Shown here: piece by piece, positions 8,589-16,526 of the stretch
How the letters are laid out: each line of letters begins with the position of its first letter
Numbering within the stretch: position 1 is the stretch's first letter
Source of the DNA: Enterococcus sp. PF1-24
GTDB taxonomy: Bacteria; Bacillota; Bacilli; Lactobacillales; Enterococcaceae
NCBI RefSeq assembly: GCF_029893325.1
Contig: NZ_JARXWL010000019.1
Location: 1 to 57,936 of the forward strand
Direction: 5' to 3'
DNA: 57,936 bases
The notes under the pieces: model-generated
The model's input: only the letters and a program-made list of their open reading frames with translations
Told to the model about the DNA's origin: nothing
The model's database searches: none
Position numbers and translations under genes: made by a program

Positions 8589-9032
8589 CTATTTTTTTGT
8601 ATAGCCTTTAACTTCAAAAGTTTTAGCAGCTTGCTCATAAGATAAAGTTGAAAAATCAGTGCCTAATAATTCTTTCAGTTTTTCTGTGTCGGCTTTTTCT
8701 AAATCGAAATCAAGGGTGACTTCCATCGTGGTATCAGTAAAATCGAAAGTCGCTTTGACGCCTTCAGTATCAGTTAAATCAGCATATTCTTGACTGAAAT
8801 TTTCTTGTAAATCATCTTTGATTTCATCAGTCCATTCTGTCGCAAAACTTTCCATCGGGTAAGAGGTGGTCTGTTTAATGGCAACAATTTTATCTTTTTT
8901 ATGCGTTAAAGTGACGTCAACGATTGTGCCGCCAATATCACTTTCAAAAGTATCTGACTGAACTGAAGTGCTACAACCGCTAAAAATTAGTAAAAAGACA
9001 AAAGTTAATAAAAATCGTAAAGTTTTTTTCAT
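8589..9032 (-). CDS. YehR-like lipoprotein (DUF1307)
   Basis: Predicted exported lipoprotein of 147 residues, with lipobox FSGC (Cys20) after a short signal peptide. The mature part, with GGTIVDVTLTHKKDKIVAIKQ and FEVKGYTKK at the end, resembles the YehR/DUF1307 family of small bacterial lipoproteins, whose role is unknown. It lies just downstream of the DUF805 gene on the same strand (39-base spacing), so the two probably form a transcript. Confidence 0.75.
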   Translation of the reverse strand: MKKTLRFLLTFVFLLIFSGCSTSVQSDTFESDIGGTIVDVTLTHKKDKIVAIKQTTSYPMESFATEWTDEIKDDLQENFSQEYADLTDTEGVKATFDFTDTTMEVTLDFDLEKADTEKLKELLGTDFSTLSYEQAAKTFEVKGYTKK

Positions 9033-9071
9033 AATCGGCTCCTTGATTAAATTATTTATTTGCTTGAAGGG

Positions 9072-9509
9072 TTAAAATTCGACGTCGCTAAAATCGTCGT
9101 CATCATCTGAAAAAGTTGGCGCGTCGTAAATCTGTTCTTGATAGTCAGATGTAACTTTTGAAGGTAGACAAGTCAGGACAAATAGCACAAAGCCACCAAA
9201 TGGAATCAACTGCAAAAACATCAAGGCCCAATGAAAGCCAGCGTCGCGTAGTCTGCGAACCATTATTGATAAACTTGGTATAAAAATCGCTAAAGAGTAC
9301 AACAATAACACAGCCATAAGTGCAATGGTTACTGAAAAAGAAAAATCAGAAACTCTGAAAGCTGTGACAGCGCTAAAGAAAATAGCACCAAAAATTAAGC
9401 TTACATAAATAATGAAATGCAGCAAAATGGCTAGCCAATAATCTGAACGGGTAGTGGTTCCTTCGAAATTTACGTAGTTTTTCCAAAAAGCAAGATAACT
9501 TTTAAACAT
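9072..9509 (-). CDS. DUF805 membrane protein
   Basis: 145-residue integral membrane protein. It opens with the DUF805 signature (SYLAFWKNYVNFEGTTTRSDYW), has about four transmembrane helices between residues 25 and 115, includes the family RRLRDAGFHWAL segment near 85, and ends in an acidic tail (SDDDDDFSDVEF). Function is unknown; the family is widespread as a small inner-membrane protein. Its ribosome site is AAGGAG. Confidence 0.82.
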   Translation of the reverse strand: MFKSYLAFWKNYVNFEGTTTRSDYWLAILLHFIIYVSLIFGAIFFSAVTAFRVSDFSFSVTIALMAVLLLYSLAIFIPSLSIMVRRLRDAGFHWALMFLQLIPFGGFVLFVLTCLPSKVTSDYQEQIYDAPTFSDDDDDFSDVEF

Positions 9510-9628
9510 TTAAATACTCCTTATTTTTAAAATAGTGAAAATAATTGCTATAAAAACAGTATAGCAAATAAAGTTATTGGTAGGAATCTCTTTTTTTGTT
9601 TGCACAAAAAGTTGGATACGGAGATTCT

Positions 9629-9742
9629 ATGAATAGTTGGAATGAAACGCTAAATATCATTAAACAATTAAATACAGTCTTGGCTTTTTACAGACTTTCC
9701 TACGAAGGTTTCCCGTTTTCTGAAATTTTCATAATAATTTGA
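9629..9742 (+). CDS. Possible small protein of 37 residues
   Basis: A 37-codon ORF beginning MNSWNETLNIIKQLN has GGAG (9620-9623) five bases ahead of its ATG. The first half is amphipathic, and the end is hydrophobic (FSEIFIII). Its stop codon overlaps the -35 of the cshA promoter. I recognise no homologue. It may be a genuine small membrane-associated peptide or a chance ORF; support is the ribosome site and position only. Confidence 0.3.
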   Translation: MNSWNETLNIIKQLNTVLAFYRLSYEGFPFSEIFIII

Positions 9743-9767
9743 AATTTTTCGATTTCCGTGCTATAAT
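9739..9767 (+). promoter_or_regulatory. Sigma-A promoter of cshA
   Basis: TTGAAA (9739-9744), a 17-base spacer, TATAAT (9762-9767). The expected start near 9774 leaves an untranslated leader of about 260 nt before cshA. Confidence 0.75.
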
Positions 9768-9773
9768 AGTTCT

Positions 9774-10030
9774 TTGCAGAAAAAGAAAATTAACGACGAA
9801 TAAAGTAATCTTTTAGATATATTGAAAGAAAGCTAGCACATCAGTGTTTGGCTTTTCTATTACTTGAAATAAGTGAGTAAATGTGTGCGGAGTGTGGCGA
9901 AGCACGGAACTTGGCGACACGGCGGTGAAGAAATCTTTTTTCTTTTCTTTTTCTGAGAATAAATGATGTTACAGTTAATAAAATTGGTTAACTGTAATAA
10001 TTTCTAAGAATAAAGAAAACGTAGGAGGAT
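9774..10030 (+). promoter_or_regulatory. Long structured 5' leader of cshA
   Basis: The leader folds into nested stems. CAGAAAAAGAAAA (9777-9789), beginning at the transcript start, is perfectly complementary to TTTTCTTTTTCTG (9943-9955). Inside, AAGTAAT (9803-9809) pairs with ATTACTT (9859-9865), enclosing a hairpin with GAAAGC/GCTTTTC outside AGCAC/GTGTT (about 9826-9857). A G-rich stretch follows (9881-9930). After the closing stem comes a further perfect hairpin, TTACAGTTAA/TTAACTGTAA (9969-9997). I do not recognise a known riboswitch class. A role in cold- or helicase-dependent control of cshA is inference. Confidence 0.55.
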
Positions 10031-10035
10031 TTTTT

Positions 10036-11625
10036 TTGAAATTTAAAGAATTAAATTTATCACCAGAGATTTTAGCAGCAGTAGAACGTTCAGGTTTTGA
10101 GGAAGCAACACCCATTCAGGCGGAAACAATTCCGTTGGCTTTAGAAGGTAAAGACGTGATTGGGCAAGCACAAACAGGAACAGGGAAAACGGCTGCTTTT
10201 GGTTTGCCAATGTTAGAGAAAATCGACACTAGCAAAGGAATTTTACAAGGGTTAGTTATCGCCCCTACTCGGGAATTAGCGATTCAAACTCAAGAAGAAT
10301 TATACCGTTTAGGTAAAGAGAAAAAAGTTCGGGTTCAAGCTGTTTATGGTGGCGCTGATATCGGCCGTCAAATTCGTGGCTTGAAAGATCGTCCCCATAT
10401 CGTTGTAGGGACACCTGGTCGGATGTTAGATCATATCAACCGCCACACTTTAAAACTATCAACTGTGGAAACATTAGTTTTAGATGAAGCAGACGAAATG
10501 TTAAACATGGGCTTTTTAGAAGATATCGAAAGCATTATTTCTAAAGTGCCAGCTGAACGTCAAACGTTGTTATTCTCAGCAACAATGCCACCAGCAATTA
10601 AAAATATCGGCATGAAATTTATGCAAAATCCTGAGCACGTTCAAATTAAAGCCAAAGAAATGACAGCAGATTTGATTGATCAATATTATATCCGTGCTAA
10701 AGACTTTGAAAAATTTGATGTAATGACTCGTTTGTTAGATGTTCAAACACCTGAATTAACAATCGTTTTCGGTCGAACAAAACGCCGGGTAGACGAATTA
10801 GCTCGTGGTCTTGAAGCCCGTGGTTATAAAGCTGAAGGAATTCATGGTGATTTATCACAACAAAAACGGATGAGCGTTTTACGAGCATTTAAAGGTGGTA
10901 ACTTAGACATTTTAGTTGCTACAGACGTAGCGGCTCGTGGTTTAGATATTTCTGGCGTAACTCACGTTTACAATTACGATATTCCACAAGATCCTGAAAG
11001 CTATGTTCACCGGATTGGTCGGACAGGCCGGGCAGGAAAAGATGGTATTTCAGTAACTTTCGTAACTCCAAATGAAATGGGCTATTTACATGTGATTGAA
11101 GGTTTAACGAAAAAACGCATGTCTCCAATGCGCCCACCAACCGAAAAAGAAGCTTTCGTTGGTCAATTAGGCAATGCGATTGAAGAAATTGAAAGCAAAC
11201 TTGATGAAAATGGTTTGGATAAATATTTACAAACAGCTGATAGCTTATTAGAAAAATATAGCGCCCAAGATTTAACAGCCTTGTTATTAAAAACTTTGGC
11301 AAAAGATCCAACATCAGTTGTTCCTGTTAAAATTACCCCTGAACGTCCTTTACCAGGTACGAAAAAATCACAAGGTGGTCGCGGTGGCGGCGGTAAAGGT
11401 GGTTATAACCGTAATCGTAAAGAAGGCGGCAACGGCGGTGGTTACCGTGGCAACAATAAAAATAGCGGCGGTAAAGGCGGCAGCCAACGTTCGAAAGAAT
11501 ATGGCAACAATAAAGGTGGCGGCAACAAAGGCAGCCAAAACAAAAACAGTAACTGGAGCGGCGGCAAACGTCGTAGCGATAAAAAATCAAGCTCTGGTTT
11601 TGTTATCCGCAACAATAACGATTAA
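10036..11625 (+). CDS. cshA: DEAD-box ATP-dependent RNA helicase CshA
   Basis: RNA helicase associated in Firmicutes with mRNA decay, ribosome assembly and cold growth. The 529-residue protein starts at TTG behind GGAGG. It has the Q motif ([10 protein letters not shown]), Walker A AQTGTGKT at 45-52, PTRELA, DEAD in VLDEADEML near 150, SAT near 180, and [10 protein letters not shown] near 328. The RecA core ends around residue 370; after a dimerisation-like stretch, the last 90 residues are a Gly/Asn/Lys/Ser-rich basic tail of the RGG-like type used for RNA binding. The rare TTG start and long structured leader suggest post-transcriptional control. Confidence 0.93.
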   Translation: MKFKELNLSPEILAAVERSGFEEATPIQAETIPLALEGKDVIGQAQTGTGKTAAFGLPMLEKIDTSKGILQGLVIAPTRELAIQTQEELYRLGKEKKVRVQAVYGGADIGRQIRGLKDRPHIVVGTPGRMLDHINRHTLKLSTVETLVLDEADEMLNMGFLEDIESIISKVPAERQTLLFSATMPPAIKNIGMKFMQNPEHVQIKAKEMTADLIDQYYIRAKDFEKFDVMTRLLDVQTPELTIVFGRTKRRVDELARGLEARGYKAEGIHGDLSQQKRMSVLRAFKGGNLDILVATDVAARGLDISGVTHVYNYDIPQDPESYVHRIGRTGRAGKDGISVTFVTPNEMGYLHVIEGLTKKRMSPMRPPTEKEAFVGQLGNAIEEIESKLDENGLDKYLQTADSLLEKYSAQDLTALLLKTLAKDPTSVVPVKITPERPLPGTKKSQGGRGGGGKGGYNRNRKEGGNGGGYRGNNKNSGGKGGSQRSKEYGNNKGGGNKGSQNKNSNWSGGKRRSDKKSSSGFVIRNNND

Positions 11626-11634
11626 TAGTAAAGT

Positions 11635-11671
11635 GAGTGGGACAGTGAGTTTTTGTCCCGCTCCTTTTTTT
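11635..11671 (+). terminator. Terminator of cshA
   Basis: GAGTGGGACA (11635-11644) pairs with TGTCCCGCTC (11654-11663), with one G-T wobble, followed by CTTTTTTT. Confidence 0.85.
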
Positions 11672-11803
11672 GAAGCCTAAGTTAGCTAGCAAGGGATTTA
11701 CTGTTTTTTTCAAAGCGAAAAGTGAATTGTAACTAGGCTTTTTCGTTTTTTTTTGCTAAAATAGAAATCAATTCAGCGATTTTACAAGGAAGACTGTGAT
11801 AAG

Positions 11804-12163
11804 ATGATAAAGGGCATTGGAATTGACGCTTTAGATTTGGCACGCGTGAAAGAAATTTTAGAAAATAAACCACGTTTTCCGCAACGGGTCTTGACGCCGG
11901 CTGAGTTTCAGCAATTTAGTCAGTTGCCACCTCATCGTCAAGTAGAATATTTAGCAGGCCGTTTTTGTTGTAAAGAAGCTTTTGCTAAAGCTTGGGGGAC
12001 CGGGATTGGTAAAGGCGTTGGTTTTCAAGAAATTGAAATCTTAAGCAACGAATTAGGGGCGCCAGTAGTTACGCAATCCCCTTACAAAACTGGGCAGGTT
12101 TTTGTGACGATTACCCATACAGCAACGGTAGCGATGGCCCAAATTTTATTAGAGGGAGAGTAA
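11804..12163 (+). CDS. acpS: Holo-[acyl-carrier-protein] synthase
   Basis: Transfers 4'-phosphopantetheine from coenzyme A to acyl carrier protein. The 119-residue protein has the AcpS motifs GIGIDALDLARV at the start (metal-binding Asp8) and FCCKEAFAKAWGTGIG near residues 55-70, with the KEA catalytic Glu and Lys. It precedes alr by five bases, the order usual in Firmicutes, so the two are co-translated or co-transcribed. The ATG at 11804 is preceded by GGAAGACTGTG. Confidence 0.94.
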   Translation: MIKGIGIDALDLARVKEILENKPRFPQRVLTPAEFQQFSQLPPHRQVEYLAGRFCCKEAFAKAWGTGIGKGVGFQEIEILSNELGAPVVTQSPYKTGQVFVTITHTATVAMAQILLEGE

Positions 12164-12168
12164 TAGCT

Positions 12169-13290
12169 ATGGTAACTTCTTATTATCGACCAACCAAGGC
12201 AATTATACATAAAGAGCGAATTACTTATAATGTTGCCAGTGCTTTACAAAAACTCCCAGCCGGTACCGAACTTTTTGCAGCGGTTAAAGCAGAAGGTTAT
12301 GGTCACGGGGAAATTGCAACGGCACAAGCGGCTAAAAAAGGTGGCGCAACCGGTTTTTGTGTGGCGACTTTAGATGAAGGAATTGCGTTACGACGCGCCG
12401 GTTTTAGCGAACCAGTTTTAGTGTTAGGGATTGTTGAACCAGAATTTGTTTTAGTTGCTTTAGAGGAAAAAATTTCTTTAACGGTGGCGACGAATGAATG
12501 GTTGCAAGCGGCGGCAACAGTTTTAGCTGACGTGGAAACCGCAACCGAATTATTATTACATATTAAAGTTGATAGTGGCATGGGACGAATTGGTTTTGCT
12601 GAATTACCAAGTTTGTTAACGGCTGTTGCAACGATTCAAAACAATACAAAAATGTGTTGGCAAGGAATTTTCACCCATTTTGCTACAGCGGATAGTGGTG
12701 ACCAAGCTTATTGGCAGCAACAAGTTCAGCTGTTTAGCCAGTGGTTACAAGCTTTACCGACATTACCCCGCTACGTTCATACTGACAATAGTGCGGCGCT
12801 ACTATTTCACGAAGATCAGTTAGGCAATATGGTTCGTTATGGTGTCGGTATGTATGGCTTAAATCCTGCTGGCGGAGAATTGACACCGTCTTTAGATTTA
12901 CAACCGGCGCTAGAGCTTGTTTCTAAATTAGTCCAAGTGAAAAAAGTTCCCGCTGGCGCTTTTATTGGCTATGGAGCGACTTATCAAAGTCAACAAGCTG
13001 AATGGATTGGCACCGTGCCGATTGGTTATGCTGATGGTTGGTTGCGAAAAATGCAAGGATTTTCATTATTAGTAGAAGGGGAATTTTGTGAGATTGTCGG
13101 TCGGGTCTGTATGGATCAACTGATGATTCGCTTACCAAAAGCCTATCCCCTAGGAACAACAGTCACATTAATCGGCGAAAATGGCACTCAAGAAATTACG
13201 ATGCAACAAGTGGCGGAGCATCTAGATACGATTCACTATGAAGTTGCTTGTTTAATTTCTAGCCGGATTCCTCGAGAATATACAGAATGA
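12169..13290 (+). CDS. alr: Alanine racemase
   Basis: PLP enzyme interconverting L- and D-alanine, which supplies Ddl and D-alanylation of teichoic acids. The 373-residue fold-III racemase carries the PLP lysine in AAVKAEGYGHG near residue 43, with Glu-Gly where most relatives have Asn-Ala; the other catalytic base, a tyrosine, is in GYGATYQS near 268. GYADGW and GRVCMDQL are also typical. It sits between acpS and mazF with short gaps, one operon by spacing. Together with ddl and murF it makes this region a D-alanine branch of cell-wall synthesis. Confidence 0.95.
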   Translation: MVTSYYRPTKAIIHKERITYNVASALQKLPAGTELFAAVKAEGYGHGEIATAQAAKKGGATGFCVATLDEGIALRRAGFSEPVLVLGIVEPEFVLVALEEKISLTVATNEWLQAAATVLADVETATELLLHIKVDSGMGRIGFAELPSLLTAVATIQNNTKMCWQGIFTHFATADSGDQAYWQQQVQLFSQWLQALPTLPRYVHTDNSAALLFHEDQLGNMVRYGVGMYGLNPAGGELTPSLDLQPALELVSKLVQVKKVPAGAFIGYGATYQSQQAEWIGTVPIGYADGWLRKMQGFSLLVEGEFCEIVGRVCMDQLMIRLPKAYPLGTTVTLIGENGTQEITMQQVAEHLDTIHYEVACLISSRIPREYTE

Positions 13291-13302
13291 GGTTTTTTAA
13301 CA

Positions 13303-13668
13303 ATGGTTAAAAGAGGAGATATTTACTATGCGGATCTCTCGCCGGTCATTGGTTCTGAACAAGGTGGCGTGCGACCGGTATTAGTGATTCAAAATAATTT
13401 AGGTAATCATTTTAGCCCAACGATTATTGTAGCAGCAATTACCGCTAAAATGGCTAAGCCTAAGCTGCCTACCCATATTGGCATTCATGCGGATAGCCGT
13501 GGAATTGCCCGTGATTCAGTTGTTTTGCTAGAGCAAATTCGTACAATTGATAAAAGTCGTTTGCGGGAAAAAGTTTGTCAGTTAGATAAAACAACGATGC
13601 TGAGTGTCAATCAAGCACTTTTAATTAGTGTTGGTGTTGAAATGGCAGAAGTTGAGGAGAGTATCTGA
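13303..13668 (+). CDS. mazF: MazF/PemK-type endoribonuclease toxin, no adjacent antitoxin
   Basis: Predicted mRNA interferase. The 121-residue protein has the MazF/NdoA features: MVKRGDIYYADLSPVIGSEQGGVRPVLVIQN with the catalytic Arg in this first strand region, and the later RDSVVLLEQIRTID with the conserved Ser/Thr area. In Bacillus a MazE-type antitoxin gene (ndoAI) sits between alr and the toxin gene; here only 12 bases separate alr and mazF, so no antitoxin can be there. Nothing antitoxin-like follows, as a terminator begins seven bases after the stop. Ribosome site GAGG. Confidence 0.88.
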   Translation: MVKRGDIYYADLSPVIGSEQGGVRPVLVIQNNLGNHFSPTIIVAAITAKMAKPKLPTHIGIHADSRGIARDSVVLLEQIRTIDKSRLREKVCQLDKTTMLSVNQALLISVGVEMAEVEESI

Positions 13669-13674
13669 AAATAG

Positions 13675-13720
13675 AAATTCTGTGTTGTTTGCTAAATGAG
13701 CAAATAGCACAGAATTTTTT
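13675..13720 (+). terminator. Terminator of the acpS-alr-mazF operon
   Basis: AAATTCTGTG pairs with CACAGAATTT, with an inner TTTGCT/AGCAAA stem, then TTTTTT. Confidence 0.85.
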
Positions 13721-13779
13721 TGCGTTGACAGTTAAGAAATAATTAAGGATTAGTTAATAATGGCGTTAAGGTTTAGCAG

Positions 13780-13801
13780 TTATTCTATAGATATAGAATA
13801 A
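13780..13801. promoter_or_regulatory. 22-bp inverted repeat, candidate operator
   Basis: Arms TTATTCTATA and TATAGAATAA are perfect 10-bp inverted repeats around GA, placed 22 bases before the ATG of the CPBP protease and just upstream of its ribosome site. Its size and symmetry suit a dimeric DNA-binding repressor; no regulator gene is adjacent, and which protein binds is unknown. Confidence 0.45.
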
Positions 13802-13823
13802 AGAGTAAGTAAGGAGTGGGGAA

Positions 13824-14471
13824 ATGGACGATTTGTTTATCCAAGCAGTTACAACAGTGTTGGGGAATTTTCTTCTTTTTGGCACCATACCATTAATATG
13901 GTGGGGGATTTTTCATCGTAAAGAACAATCATTTACGGAGTTTGTAGGTTTGACTAAGCCGCAATTGACGAAACCTGTCGGTGTATTAATTGTGTTTTTG
14001 ATTTTTTATGGGTTATTTATGATTTACGGTGAAGATTTAACTTTTGCTTTTGTGGATAAAGAACGATTAGCGGGAATTATTGCTGAAAGCGGGAGTACAT
14101 CAAAAGGAGAATATGCAGGTTTAGCTATGTTGGCTGCTGGACCAGCGTTTATTAAAACCGTTTTAGGGAATGGTTTTTGTGAAGAATTATTCTTTCGGGG
14201 CTTTTTAGTCAAACGTTTTAAAGAAAAAATGAGTAGTTGGTTGGCTGTGTTTTTTGTAGCGGCTTTGTTTGCGGGAATGCATAATGTGCTGTTTATACTT
14301 ACTGGGTTACCAGTCGGTGTTGCCTATCATCTAGGTAGTTTTTTATTTGTGACACTTGGTTCAGCGTTACTAGGGCTTGCCAATGAAAAAATCTTTAATG
14401 GTTCTATTTGGCCAAGTATTATTTTACACGGATTTGGAAATTTTATTTTTGCAATGCTGGGCGCTTTTTAA
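13824..14471 (+). CDS. CPBP family intramembrane glutamic endopeptidase (Abi/CAAX-like)
   Basis: Integral membrane protease of 215 residues with about six helices. The CPBP motifs are present: CEELFFRG (Glu120, Glu121, Arg125), FAGMHN with the second-motif His near 155, and ILHGFGNF near 205. In Gram-positives such proteins serve in bacteriocin immunity, peptide processing or membrane regulation; no bacteriocin genes are near, so the role here is open. Ribosome site AAGGAGTGGGG. A candidate operator lies directly upstream. It stands alone between two terminators. Confidence 0.82.
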   Translation: MDDLFIQAVTTVLGNFLLFGTIPLIWWGIFHRKEQSFTEFVGLTKPQLTKPVGVLIVFLIFYGLFMIYGEDLTFAFVDKERLAGIIAESGSTSKGEYAGLAMLAAGPAFIKTVLGNGFCEELFFRGFLVKRFKEKMSSWLAVFFVAALFAGMHNVLFILTGLPVGVAYHLGSFLFVTLGSALLGLANEKIFNGSIWPSIILHGFGNFIFAMLGAF

Positions 14472-14512
14472 AAAGACGAGCGTGAGTTGATTCAACTCAC
14501 GATCGTCTTTTA
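14471..14512. terminator. Bidirectional terminator
   Basis: AAAAGACGA-CGTGAGTT pairs with AACTCACG-TCGTCTTTT; A and T runs on both sides serve the convergent protease and Mga-like genes. Confidence 0.85.
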
Positions 14513-14529
14513 TTATCGATAGTTAAATT

Positions 14530-16038
14530 TTAGTCAATAGTATGTGATTTTGTTCGATCTTCTAACATTTGTTGGAGGATTTTTTTGATTTCACTTAAGT
14601 CGTATGGGCTACAAAAATCACCATAAGTGTAAACTTGTTGGTGAGGATTGGCTTTAATTAGCTGCTCAGTGGCAACATTTGAAACTAAAATATCGTATTC
14701 TTTGCCATCTTGAAAAGGTAGCACTTGAACGGGATAATTTTTCCCTAGTTCTTGTTGAATGGTTTGAATCACTAAATCTTCTAAATAAGGATTTAACGAT
14801 TGGTGAACCGCTACGGTAATCAACTCTTGATTAAATTCAGCTAGTTGATTGAAAATCGTTGTATAATTGAGTTCCGCTAACTGATTACTAAAAGCTTGCC
14901 GCTCGTGATAATCACTAAAGGTTGTTTGGCAAAAATTAATTAATTTGCGGATATCTTGAGCTGTGTAAGAAGCTCGCAATTTTTGGGCTAATTCATTTAA
15001 GCTCCAACTATCAAAATTAATAATCACACCGTCAAAATAATAAATTTGTGAGTGAAATTGATAAAGCAGGTGCTCAATGTAAGCCAAGCGTTGCTCAGAA
15101 ATCGTTGGCGATAAATAATTATGAACTTGCAAGTAGTTTAAAACCATTTGAGACATAAAGTTAATGTAAGAATGATCCGCTTTATGAGCTTTGGCTAACC
15201 GATAAGAGAAACTTGTCCGTGGTGAAAAGTTCCGCATGCCACAGAAAAAGTCATAAAACATATAAGCTTCATAAATCGAGTATTGTGGTTCACTTTTAAC
15301 GGAATAATTAACTAAAATGCGATTGATTTCGTTAAATAGTGGTCGTTCATAACTATCATAAGCCGGATTGAAAACAAATTCTTGATTGCGATTTAAACGT
15401 TTAGCTGAAATTTTCATCCATAATTTAATTTGTAAAATTTCTGATGTTTGAAAATCAATTGCTAAGTCATGACTTAGTTGATTAATAAAGCTAACATATT
15501 GGTTTGACGTTTCATTGGCAAAGGTTTCTTTATCTTCTGATAAAAACCAGTAAAAACAGAAAAAGAAATAGCGAATTTGTTTTTCTTCACCAACTAAGCG
15601 GCGGCGTTTAATTTTTAAATGAAACTCTTTTAACAAATCGTTCAACTCGGTAATTCGGCGGTAGTAAGTGGCGGAGCTGATATTGTGCTCTGCTTGAAAC
15701 ATCTCGCTAGGAATTTCTCCCCGCTCGAAAAGATGTTGCAAAATTTTATATTTCATCGAGTTTTGCAAAAAGATTTGCGTACAGTGCTCAATTGGGAAAG
15801 TGGCTGATTTTTCCAGAGAGACTTGGTCGCTTTCAATTGTTAGTTTTAACTGAGCGCCAAAATCTTCTTTTTGGATAAAAGCGATAATTAAGCGGAGATA
15901 TTCATTTAGGGTGTTGAAGCTTAGTTTAAAGACGCGAACCAGCTCAGCTTTGGTGACTATGTTTTGGGTATTATATAGGTAGAGAATAATATCGTTCATT
16001 ACATCGTATGGCTTTTCAAGAAAATCCCGTTTATACAT
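14530..16038 (-). CDS. Mga/MafR-family transcriptional regulator
   Basis: Predicted DNA-binding global regulator of the Mga/AtxA/MafR type. The 502-residue protein has two N-terminal helix-turn-helix units (about residues 15-60, and 95-160 with NISSATYYRRITELNDLLKEF), then a helical region resembling PRD domains, and a C-terminal EIIB-like domain (from about 415, VQTIQQELGKNYPVQVLPF). Such proteins are controlled by PTS phosphorylation of the PRDs; that this one is so is inference. It is divergent from the flavoprotein gene across a 488-base spacer, a plausible target. Its ribosome site on the minus strand is AAGGGGG. Confidence 0.82.
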   Translation of the reverse strand: MYKRDFLEKPYDVMNDIILYLYNTQNIVTKAELVRVFKLSFNTLNEYLRLIIAFIQKEDFGAQLKLTIESDQVSLEKSATFPIEHCTQIFLQNSMKYKILQHLFERGEIPSEMFQAEHNISSATYYRRITELNDLLKEFHLKIKRRRLVGEEKQIRYFFFCFYWFLSEDKETFANETSNQYVSFINQLSHDLAIDFQTSEILQIKLWMKISAKRLNRNQEFVFNPAYDSYERPLFNEINRILVNYSVKSEPQYSIYEAYMFYDFFCGMRNFSPRTSFSYRLAKAHKADHSYINFMSQMVLNYLQVHNYLSPTISEQRLAYIEHLLYQFHSQIYYFDGVIINFDSWSLNELAQKLRASYTAQDIRKLINFCQTTFSDYHERQAFSNQLAELNYTTIFNQLAEFNQELITVAVHQSLNPYLEDLVIQTIQQELGKNYPVQVLPFQDGKEYDILVSNVATEQLIKANPHQQVYTYGDFCSPYDLSEIKKILQQMLEDRTKSHTID

Positions 16039-16526
16039 AGTGCACCCCCTTTTTTATCCTGTTAACTGAAAATATAGCCCAACCACAAGCTATAAGATAT
16101 TTTAATTCAGTTAAATTTTAATGACTAATTGTGTTTTTCTTTACAATAAAATGACACATCTATTACAAGGATACTTCAACCAAGGAGAAATTTCAATGTT
16201 TTTTAGAAAAATCTAGCAAACCCTTGTAAAGACGAATTATTTTTTAAAATTTGAGACCTAAAAACGGGCAATTTATGTTATTTAAATACTTTTTTATGGT
16301 AATATGAACAGGAAAATATATTTTTCTTAATCAGTATGGTAAAATTTAAGTGAGTAACATGTTGAGAAAATATTTCGCTAGTTGATAAAATACACTTGAT
16401 ATTTAACTGGATTTTTGATAAACGACGTTAGAAGGTACGTGGTGATTTCCATTTAAAAGCTAGAAATAGCGTTTGTTGAGAACTAAATCACGCATTTTCC
16501 TTTTGGTACATTAAAGGAGTAATAAG
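16039..16526. promoter_or_regulatory. Divergent intergenic region between the Mga-like regulator and the flavoprotein
   Basis: This 488-base A+T-rich spacer has an interrupted inverted repeat TTAACTGAA/TTCAGTTAA (16062-16114) near the regulator start. A six-codon ORF, MFFRKI (16196-16216), has AAGGAG nine bases upstream and lies within an 8-bp inverted repeat TTACAAGG/CCTTGTAA (16163, 16222). A candidate promoter for the flavoprotein is TTGAGA (16362) and TAAAAT (about 16386). A final inverted repeat GTGATTT/AAATCAC (16441-16491) encloses a GCTA-GAAA-TAGC hairpin directly before the flavoprotein ribosome site. The mini-ORF may be chance. Confidence 0.4.

Noticed and set aside
11318-11680. 120-codon ORF in another frame over the cshA tail
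   Set aside because: It is a frame shadow of the Gly/Asn/Lys-rich repeat of cshA with no ribosome site.
16459-16470. GCTA-GAAA-TAGC hairpin like the repeat:tracrRNA fusion of Cas9 guides
   Set aside because: It is a short common tetraloop hairpin; there are no repeats, spacers or cas genes in the window.
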